A stretch of 26,040 nt of DNA from Saccoglossus kowalevskii (Eukaryota; Hemichordata; Enteropneusta; Harrimaniidae): NCBI RefSeq assembly GCF_000003605.2, contig NW_003142824.1:11671-37710 (forward strand), written 5' to 3'. Made by a program: the position numbers and the translations under genes. Of the stretch, positions 19,558-26,040 are shown one piece after another (the first letter of the stretch is position 1; every line of letters begins with the position of its first letter). Below the pieces are notes generated by a model. It ran no database searches, was not told where the DNA came from, and saw only the letters and a program-made list of their open reading frames with translations.

Positions 19558-20158
19558 GTATATGACCATAGTACATTCAAGCCCACGCCCACCACATGTA
19601 AGGATTCGTACTGCAACAGTGGCAACAGTCAGTGCCTGGATTATTTCCATTGTAGTGGTAACACCCACGGCTTTGTTTACTGACATCAAACTATATAATG
19701 ATGGCCCTCACGTTTCCTATTACTGTAGCGAGTTTTGGTCACAGGACAATATTGTGTGGTTGAAAGCATACGACATGGTTATCTTGTTTTGTGAGTTCAT
19801 CATCCCCATTGCAATCATGTGCTTCTGTTATCTTAGAATTGGCACTAGGATTTCTGAAGATCGCCTACCATCCAATACTGCCAGAAGAGGGCGCAAACAA
19901 TCGCAAAAGCGCATGACCCGTCTGCTTGTTATTATTGTGATAATATTCGTGTTCTGTTGGATGCCATTTCATGCTTATACAATATTTCGCGACTTTTTTC
20001 CCCTGATACACAACACATATGTCCACAGTGTTACAATTTTTTATGTTGTAGAGGCAATAGCAATGGCCAATAGCATGGCCAATACAATTATTTATGTGGG
20101 ACTGAATAAGAATTTACTGCGCAAGCTCCGCACATTAAGAAGAAGATCCTTGTCCTAA
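19558..20158 (+). CDS. Prokineticin-receptor-like GPCR, last coding exon (TM3 end to C-terminus)
   Basis: This exon encodes the second half (about 200 residues) of a rhodopsin-class peptide GPCR; the TAA stop is at 20156-20158. It begins after a pyrimidine-rich acceptor ending in AG at 19556-19557, and its first G completes an Arg codon, so the intron splits the DRY motif (next residues YMTIVH). Counting that Arg as 1: TM4 about 20-41 with W28 and P37; extracellular-loop Cys57; TM5 about 70-93 with P84; a short basic loop 94-121; TM6 about 122-145 with CWMPF at 134-138; TM7 about 158-183. The segment RDFFP followed by FYVVEAIAMANSMANT closely matches what I know of prokineticin receptors, including N-T in place of N-P in the NPxxY motif (NTIIY, 176-180). 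Vertebrate members couple mainly to Gq and bind prokineticins; the ligand here is unknown. The C-tail is short (about 17 residues) and has no Cys. The first exon with TM1-3 is not visible in this window. Class is certain, subfamily likely. Confidence 0.9.
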
Positions 20159-20486
20159 CACCATGTGGTAAATTGCCAGCACCCCTACCATCACTGCCAT
20201 GAATTAACAGACAGTTTGTCGATCTTACACTTAGACACTAATAGAAGTGTTGTCAGTAAGAAAATATTTTTTTTCTCTGGAGACATGCAGAAGAGTCATT
20301 CTCGAATTGGAAGGTTCAACGTAAAACAGTGCTGACCTATATTACTATTATCACGTTGTGAAACATGTTAACTCGATAAGTGAATAGCATTATTATTGTC
20401 TTAATACATATTTGTATTGGCAGATATATGCATAGCCTTGCATGGTCGACGTAGAGTCTGTGTAAAGGGACTCGACAATAGTTATT

Positions 20487-20540
20487 GCGCCCTCCCGGAG
20501 AGAATCACAATCACTCAAGCGAATCTATTGACGAGGGCGC
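20487..20540. repeat. GC-rich inverted repeat in the GPCR 3' flank
   Basis: GCGCCCTC (20487-20494) and GAGGGCGC (20533-20540) form a perfect 8-bp stem with a 38-base loop. It could be a small foldback element or a 3'UTR structure. Confidence 0.55.
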
Positions 20541-20697
20541 CGATCGGGCTATTAGCACACTCCAAACACTGATGGTGCTCTCACTGGATGGCCCGTGACC
20601 CTTGTAGCGCAGGATGGGTTTCCACCACAGCCACACATTATTTCCTCTTCATCTAATCCTCGTGAATTTGAAAGACTAGTGTAAGTAGTTTTGATAA

Positions 20698-20764
20698 AAT
20701 AAAACCGACTTTGATTTGCGAAAGGTTTGGTTTCCTTTAGCCAAGCATTATGGAAAAAATAAAT
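20698..20764 (+). terminator. Candidate polyadenylation signals of the GPCR gene
   Basis: Two AATAAA hexamers lie at 20698-20703 and 20759-20764, about 540-600 bases past the receptor stop codon. They are the first good matches in the 3' flank. AT-rich DNA gives chance matches, so this is a candidate only. Confidence 0.35.
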
Positions 20765-20789
20765 ATTGTAACGCCCTCATGCGACATTA

Positions 20790-20966
20790 CGTGGAAATTG
20801 CCCGATGACGTTCCTGCTGAGACTTGTCACTCAAACTACGTCATACACCGGTCAACCAATCATGAGCGAAACGGGTCACCAATAAATATTCAAATTTGTC
20901 TACGCCATTTTCTGCATGCATAATTAATATCAAGGCGAGTCTTGCAAGCTACAACAGTCAGTAAGT
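20790..20966 (+). promoter_or_regulatory. Promoter-like block with a following splice donor
   Basis: The block holds GATGACGTTC and CTACGTCATA (two CRE-like sites), AACCAATCA (CCAAT box, near 20854), an AATAAATATT TATA-like stretch near 20880, and about 75 bases later CAGTCA|GTAAGT, a strong donor at 20961. The arrangement fits a promoter and a short non-coding first exon on the plus strand. No downstream exon was recognised, so this is tentative. Confidence 0.28.
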
Positions 20967-21205
20967 TGACTTTTTTTATATGTACATTAATGTGATTTAT
21001 TGGTGATAATTTATTGTACACAAGTTTCATGTTAATTTCTATGTATGAATATATATTGATGAGGTTTAGAGAATTAAAATAGCTTAGTTAATTGTATGCC
21101 CATTGTCATCACCATTCATTGTGTGCTCTCGTGTGCGTGGCCATTTTTTGGATCTGTGACAGCAACAACATAAATGTATACGGAATGTTTTAATACAAGC
21201 TGATG

Positions 21206-21960
21206 AGATAGTAATTACATGATTTGCATAATGATTATTCAAATTTCGGCTTTCTTATTGTATTGATATCTCAGGTACTAATCTTCACCTTACAATGACA
21301 TTCAGCTCTTAGATGCTCTGTAACAGACCTTATTAGTTTAACATTAACATCTACGCATCTTAATTACCTGATTTGTATAATAATTAGTCAGTTGTCAGCT
21401 TTTCCATTAAAATATCAACTACTTACCATTTATTTCAATAAAAAACTTGGTACATAAATACTGGGATAATGCAACGTTATAATTAGTTTTAAGTTTATAT
21501 TCATCCATAATAATTGCCTAATTTGCATAATAATTTACTTTTTAGCTTTACACAATTGTTTAAGAATTAACCAACAAACTCAAATGAAGCTTGGTACATA
21601 TGTGCCCGGAACAATACACATATCTAATTCGTTTTGGGTTAAAATGTATTAATAATAATTGTTAATTTCCGTAATAATTACCCTATATCTAAAAAAACAA
21701 AACAATTATTGCATTTCAATAAGACTTGGTATAAGAGTGCCGAGAACAAAGCTAAGGACCTAATTAGTTTTGCATTGAAATTCGAGCATAATAATTACTT
21801 AATTTGCATAATAATTACTTAATTTGCATAATAATTACTTAATTTGCATAATGAGCATAATCATCACATTGCATTGATATTTGGTTCATATATGCTTTTT
21901 GGTTATCCAAGAACCTGATTAGTTGAATTTTGTAAAACATGCATTTCGATTATCTAATCA
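21206..21960 (+). repeat. Degenerate tandem array, about 135-155-base units
   Basis: Five units start near 21210, 21360, 21510, 21655 and 21790. Each has TAATTAC.TAATTTGCATAATAATT, a middle (A/G)ACTTGGTACATA segment and an AATTAGTTTT near the end. The TTGCATA and CTTGGTA parts resemble the array at 17801-18745, so the families may be related. No coding potential. Confidence 0.72.
21787..21846 (+). repeat. Exact triplication of a 20-base unit
   Basis: CATAATAATTACTTAATTTG is repeated three times with no difference (21787-21806, 21807-21826, 21827-21846). The exactness contrasts with the diverged array around it and indicates recent local slippage or unequal exchange. Confidence 0.95.
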
Positions 21961-22762
21961 TTATCAGTGAATTTCTGATATCCCAGAAAATCGGATTTAA
22001 ACATAACTTGTGATAGAGGTGTTCTAGAATAAATTAGACTGCAAACCACAGATGTACAAACAAATTGAATTTCTTTAAGTAATATAAACTTCAATATTGT
22101 GGATCACATTGTTTTCATGTTGTGCATCTCAGATAGCTGACAGATTTAAACAAATATTTTAAATGTAATGTCTATGTATGACTTGAAGTCCAGTGTACAC
22201 CAAATCAGTGTATTCATAGAAGTGACACTGACAAAGAGATGATGGAAAAGATCTGCCGATATTCCTCTTTTGATGTTGAGAAGTGCATGGTGTAGGATAC
22301 GACCCGATGTAAATGCAAAAATAGTACCCGCCCTTTGTGAGATAGAAGAAAGATTTAGAACTGAAATATGAATTGATGTAGCTAAAAATATCAACTTAAA
22401 CATTATTGTTTTTATTGTTTTTTCAACAATAGTATAATCTTATAACCCTATAACACTGGCGATTTGTTTATCAATGGAATATATTTATACACAAAAAACA
22501 TGTTTTATAGACATGTATTTGTCTTTTTACTTATTTCCAATCGTGTATTCACTACATGTATATTTAATTTAAAATTTATGACCATTTTATTAACCATGGC
22601 TATAATAATTGAGGTTTCAGACATCAAAAACCAACGCCATTGTATTCAGGTGTCAGCAAAAATGTGGAACTTCCTCAGGATGCCCATTTCATCTATTAAA
22701 CGTAATCCCAGTATAGACATCTATGAAGAATTATGGCACTGCGTCAATAGCGAGTTCCGCAT
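21961..22762. other. AT-rich stretch without recognised gene
   Basis: ORFs on both strands (22146-22403 minus, 22464-22772 plus) have no domain I recognise. A plus-strand frame at about 22245-22370 reads well (NAKIVPALCEIEERFRTEI) but stops and has no known match; possibly an old transposon piece. Confidence 0.5.
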
Positions 22763-22894
22763 CTATGAATGATCAAGCGCGGTCTCCATGGCAACAGCCA
22801 CAAATATTCCCAGTTGCAGTCCAATTCTTTCAACTCCTATATTACAACCCGCTAAGACGGGAAACATCTCCATGGCGACGATGACGTTGTTCAT
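22763..22894 (-). CDS. Small unidentified ORF
   Basis: Minus-strand ORF of 43 codons from ATG at 22892-22894 to TAG at 22763-22765, starting MNNVIVAMEMFPVLAG and ending VAVAMETALDHS. The frame stays open upstream for about 17 more codons (NLTWQTDICSH...) to a T-rich stretch, so it could be the last exon of a spliced gene. It is hydrophobic in the middle. I do not recognise it. The peptide VAMEM/VAMET occurs twice because the DNA carries two CATGGAGA-type motifs, so the frame may be fortuitous. Confidence 0.22.
   Translation of the reverse strand: MNNVIVAMEMFPVLAGCNIGVERIGLQLGIFVAVAMETALDHS
22782..22879 (+). promoter_or_regulatory. Two X-box-like (RFX) motifs
   Basis: GTCTCCATGGCAAC (22782-22795) fits the RFX X-box GTNRCC-AT-RGYAAC except at position 4, and ATCTCCATGGCGAC (22866-22879) is a weaker version 84 bases on. 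Such sites regulate ciliary genes in animals. No clear target gene adjoins. Confidence 0.3.
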
Positions 22895-23024
22895 ATGCGA
22901 GCAGATGTCCGTTTGCCAGGTTAAATTGTTTGTGAAAAAAAAACACTGCAGGTCTCCATAAACAATGATTACGTATTTTGCGCAAGATTGTATTTGTAGT
23001 CGTAGCTAGTAAACGAGCTGTCAT

Positions 23025-23636
23025 TGCTCATTAATGTTAATTAAGGCTTGGCTGAACACATGAGGTGGAATACATTTAACAATATACTTAAGCTAACTTA
23101 ATTTATAAGAATGTTGAATGTATTTGTATATTTAGTAAAAGCATGCGTGTCGTAACATGATATGAAGGTGTTAAAATCCTCAATCAACGATCAATAAAAA
23201 AAACATGCTATTTATTTCAATGATCTAGGATAATTGAATATAATAGAGTGCGTTCATGAACTGCATTGTTTACGCTATTCTAGCGTGGTTTGAGCGGATG
23301 CTATATTGAAACCGATTTAATATCCATTCTTTCCTTCAATTGAGTGGTTAAGTAAGTGTGCTGTGTAGAATATAAATGAACTATATCATGCGGTTATTTG
23401 CCTCTCAGACTAAAGTATACGAGTAATATAATAGCAAACTCGTACAATGGAGGGGGGGGTAATCTTAGGACGTTTTATAATGTTCTGCTTGTTTGTGACA
23501 CTTGACATATGCATGTAGCATGTACTGTCAATCCGTTTTTTTTATTTTGACTGATCGTTTCAAAAGAAATAACTATATGTCTATGATTCAAAGCCCATGG
23601 CGGAGTCGTTTAATATTTAGTTTTTAAACGTCTGTT
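23025..23636. other. AT-rich non-coding stretch
   Basis: No gene or element recognised; a 9-base G run is at about 23451. Confidence 0.6.
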
Positions 23637-23705
23637 TGTATTTATTTAATTTATTTATTTATTTATTAACACACAACATCCCCCGGAGGGGATGAAAAGG
23701 GTTAC
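23637..23705 (-). mobile_element. LINE 3' tail with terminal hairpin
   Basis: On the minus strand: TTTGTAACCC, then a perfect 7-bp stem CATCCCC/GGGGATG with a 4-base loop (23677-23694), then an (AAAT)n-type tail (23637-23668). This repeats the layout of the LINE end at 14744-14805 (TTGTAAT, CCGGAGG hairpin, AAATAAA tail). No ORF2 is visible to the right, so only the end of the element remains or was ever inserted. Confidence 0.6.
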
Positions 23706-23782
23706 AAATCAGATATTAGTAAAAGAAAAATAACCACATTGTATAGATCTGTAACCTCGACATCACCGCGATTACTCTGTTA

Positions 23783-23808
23783 GACCGTTACGCCATTGTC
23801 TAACGGTC
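23783..23808. repeat. Perfect hairpin
   Basis: GACCGTTA (23783-23790) and TAACGGTC (23801-23808) form an 8-bp perfect stem with a 10-base loop, about 80 bases from the LINE tail; it may belong to the same element's 3'UTR. Confidence 0.6.
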
Positions 23809-23809
23809 C

Positions 23810-24480
23810 ATCTCCGTTATATACATTCAAAAAGTAGACTGGGTGTATGCAAACGGCTTAAACAAGCATCAAGTGACTACAAATGTTGATCGGTATCTTG
23901 CTATACCTCATGCATGGCGTTCATATATGTTAGCTACATACTAAAGTCGTTAACATGCCGTTGTTATATTTATATTAGCGTTATATCGATCTCGGAATCA
24001 AAACAATGGCTCCTAGCTGCTTCCATCTAGACACATTTTCTGCGTCGATACATCGATGCTGATATAATGGATGTTTCTGAACAATCCAGTGTGGCCATGA
24101 TCCGATGAACCTAGAATGAATTACGCTTTCTCTTACAATGGCACTTTAGCAGGATTAGTAAAATAACTCCCCTTACTTTAGGACTCTGTTCCTATGTGTA
24201 TTAATCTGATTATTCTGTTAATCACTCATCTGTATGAGTACTGCGATTGTACTATTTACTGTTTTAAAAAAATACAAATATATTTATAATAATTTCTGTA
24301 AAGGTCATTATAGGTAGGTGTCATGCTGACTGTCACGCCGTACTAAGGTCATTTCGGTCACAGTTCAATAGGGCGGACAAACAATGGGAGCCATTCGTTG
24401 TGAATAAACAAAAGCAAGATAGTGGAAGTAATCCCTGGTTGACCTCTCGAAATGACCCCTTGCTTAGTGCTTCTCGCGAT
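23810..24480. other. Intergenic stretch upstream of the sulfotransferase
   Basis: No coding or element signal recognised. The part nearest the sulfotransferase probably holds promoter sequence. Confidence 0.5.
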
Positions 24481-24486
24481 ACAAGC

Positions 24487-24503
24487 TACGTCACTGTAAT
24501 TGG
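24487..24503 (+). promoter_or_regulatory. CRE-like and inverted CCAAT motifs upstream of the sulfotransferase
   Basis: TACGTCA (24487-24493) and ATTGG (24499-24503) sit about 110-130 bases before the sulfotransferase ATG, a plausible proximal-promoter position. The motifs are short; no TATA box is evident between them and the start codon. Confidence 0.3.
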
Positions 24504-24614
24504 TGTAGACACATCAACTCAGAGGCAAGTTACCACACACTAGACGTTTTGAATCCGTGGCTGACCTAGATAAGCGACGACAGTCATCACACGTTCAGAG
24601 CACAGGTTTTCGCG

Positions 24615-24726
24615 ATGGTCGATGCTGAAACTATCGCCAATTCGAAGACAGACCTACAGGTCGAGAAGATTAGGAACTTTCAAGTACGAACGGATGACAT
24701 TTTTGTCGTAACGTATCCAAAGTCTG
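24615..24726 (+). CDS. Cytosolic sulfotransferase (SULT family), first coding exon
   Basis: ATG at 24615 (context GCG ATG G) opens 37 codons plus one base, ending at a donor G|GTGGGT at 24726/24727. The peptide ends in VVTYPKS-G, the 5'-phosphosulfate-binding loop (TYPKSGTTW) that holds PAPS in cytosolic sulfotransferases. It is preceded by VRTDDIFV, equivalent to the 'arPdDilisTYPKSG' segment of the family. In vertebrate SULT genes I know, an intron also falls at this Gly codon in phase 1, which supports the boundary. The N-terminus is slightly shorter than human SULT1 (about 33 residues before TYPK). The rest of the gene (TTW onward, catalytic His, C-terminal GxxGxxK motif) is not seen before the window ends, so it must lie downstream. 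Substrate cannot be inferred. Confidence 0.88.
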
Positions 24727-25140
24727 GTGGGTGCATAGTACATTTCACTGTCACTGTATGTATGTAAATGGCGTACATGTATATGTATTGTATATCTATT
24801 ACAGATGTTCAGAACTCGGCTCACGCTTCTAACACACATAGGGTCTGAACTGTTAAGGCATATACTAGTGTTTCTTAGACCATGACTTTGTCCGGGCATG
24901 TTAGCGATATTGAAACCATAATATATTGCCAATATAGACGCATTGTACGCAGAGAGAGCGTTCGAAACGTGTGTAGAATTTTATGATGTTATACATTTAT
25001 GTAGCGGTCCTATGGAGCCATACAATGAATGCATTGCCGATTCGAACACTTATATTCAGTGTTTACGTAGTTTTGATCGTGTCGATCAAAGGTGTTTTTA
25101 AGTGTCACGTCCGCATACTGTGGTCAACTCCATGGCACAT
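24727..25140 (+). other. Start of sulfotransferase intron 1, no exon found
   Basis: After the donor GTGGGT at 24727 I looked for the next SULT exon (TTW... following an AG) on the plus strand and did not find one. The stretch is AT-rich, and its reverse-strand open frame shows no recognisable domain. Confidence 0.6.
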
Positions 25141-25270
25141 ATTTATCTTTATTGCATAATCGTATTTTATTTGGATATTGACTCAGAAAAAGAAAATGAC
25201 AATAAAGACGAAAAACAGAGGAAGTAGCAAAATGGAAGCGCTAAAACAGAAAACAAAAAAAAGAAATAAT

Positions 25271-25640
25271 TTATTTAGTTGCAGCATGTAGGTTTTTGAA
25301 ATGATTTTCCCTGGCACTGAAACAATTATAGATGTAGCTCGCTAGTTTAGTTATTTTTTGGCTGTTATTGCTTGTTAGCATTGTAATCAATTTATTGGTA
25401 TTTGTGTTGTTGCAATGTATTAAATTTATTTCCTTCAACATTTTAGTCTTCTCATTTTCATACAGCTTGCATTCCAGTAAAAAGTGCATTTCGTCTCCAA
25501 TCTCATTTTGGTCAATGCACTGCAAGGATTTTTTTGTATCGTCCTTTCTCTATTTCTAAATTATGGGCGCTAACTCTCAATTTTGTTAACGCTGCTCTAT
25601 GTTTTGCATTTGTTACTGCTGCGCGTCGATCGATACCCCC
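25271..25640 (-). pseudogene. LINE ORF2 C-terminal region with frameshift
   Basis: Second LINE ORF2 C-terminus, same orientation and layout as the copy at 14972-15259. One minus-strand frame (about 25535-25640) gives LTKLRVSAHNLEIEKGRY and stops soon after; the next frame (25271-25525) gives QCIDQNEIGDEMHFLLEC and a C-terminal tail ending in TAA. The switch falls at a 7-base A run (T run at 25531-25537 on the plus strand), consistent with a one-base insertion. The first Cys of the C-x2-C pair appears altered by the change. The two copies differ widely in sequence, so they are different or old families. No clear 3' hairpin follows. Confidence 0.8.
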
Positions 25641-25644
25641 GCTG

Positions 25645-25706
25645 TACCGCTGTCTTCGTGCATACTTCGAGGTATCTTCGTAATAACCTCATATTATCCT
25701 CGAAGT
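25645..25706 (-). repeat. Dispersed short repeat, copy C, with 8-bp stem
   Basis: Best-preserved copy of the short repeat; shares the GTCTTCGTGCAT and TAATA..CTCATATTAT segments with the reverse of copy A. It contains a perfect inverted repeat CTTCGAGG (25665-25672) / CCTCGAAG (25698-25705) with a 25-base loop. It abuts the 5' end of the frameshifted LINE fragment. Confidence 0.55.
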
Positions 25707-26040
25707 TGTTCTTGTTAATTCGTACGACATCAAACAAATTACGAGTAATTTACGGAGTTATTGCGTTTTCAGCTATGAATATAAGGCCTGTGTGATATTT
25801 TCATAAAATTGACAGTATTTTTACGACAATACAATCTGATTAAATTCTGATGTAGTGTAACGGGCTTTAATTATTTTGGCTATAAACTTATTTTAATTTT
25901 ATTTTTCATTATATTTGTTATTAATGCCCTTTTATTTAATTATTTTACTTTGATTTTGATGATTTTTTTAATTCCGCCCTACCTACATCTGAGCCCGATG
26001 CCTATGTAACGAGATTTCAACGAGACCCACTATCGACGAT
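25707..26040. other. AT-rich stretch to the window end
   Basis: No gene, exon or element recognised; expected to be intron of the sulfotransferase if that gene continues beyond the window. Confidence 0.45.

Noticed and set aside
21206-21960. CRISPR-like regular repeats
   Set aside because: Units are long, diverged and without unique spacers, in a eukaryotic context.
22245-22370. Plus-strand frame with ALCEIEERFRTEI
   Set aside because: Short, stop-bounded, and not recognisable as any transposase or gene; noted only as a possible relic.
24654-24932. 92-codon minus ORF over the sulfotransferase exon
   Set aside because: Antisense shadow of the exon and its intron; no recognisable motif.

Overview
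The window is AT-rich animal nuclear DNA. Both confident genes are spliced animal-type genes, seen here as single exons of a prokineticin-receptor-like GPCR and of a cytosolic sulfotransferase. Most of the rest is non-coding sequence with decayed transposons, degenerate repeat arrays and small inverted repeats. There is no operon, Shine-Dalgarno signal or dense coding. The repeat style (LINE tails with a GC-rich hairpin, 'CTTGGTACAAAG / AATATGGCCGAC' arrays, a Crypton-type relic) suggests a marine invertebrate. I cannot decide between hemichordate, cephalochordate, mollusc and others from sequence alone.

Layout. 1-1300: small direct duplications, RFX-like half-sites, NF-Y-like and YY1-like motifs, no gene. 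1300-2640: AT-rich, with a 27-bp minisatellite at 1816-1919. 2640-3200: a G-rich block with a 20-bp-spaced repeat. 4036-4655: probable solo LTR. 7113-7481 (-): broken LINE endonuclease domain. 8447-8562 (-): possible lysine-rich first coding exon. 8900-12810: nothing I can name. 12816-13900: Crypton-type recombinase relic (-) between two inverted copies of a short dispersed repeat. 14744-15282 (-): 5'-truncated LINE 3' end. 17768-18740: hairpin-capped array of diverged repeats. 19252-19480: MITE-like element with ~27-bp terminal inverted repeats. 19558-20158 (+): last exon of the receptor. 20780-20966: promoter-like block. 21206-21960: second degenerate array. 22763-22894 (-): small unidentified ORF. 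23637-23705: LINE 3' tail. 24615-24726 (+): first coding exon of the sulfotransferase, continuing past the window. 25271-25640 (-): LINE C-terminus broken by a frameshift.

The genes do not form a visible functional unit. The receptor would act at the plasma membrane as a neuropeptide/cytokine-like peptide receptor; the sulfotransferase would be a cytosolic PAPS-dependent enzyme. They look like unrelated neighbours separated by repeats. I found no new molecular system. The best leads are the MITE carrying NRF1-like and YY1-like motifs just upstream of the receptor exon, the conserved 3' hairpin shared by two LINE copies, and the short dispersed inverted-repeat element seen three times.
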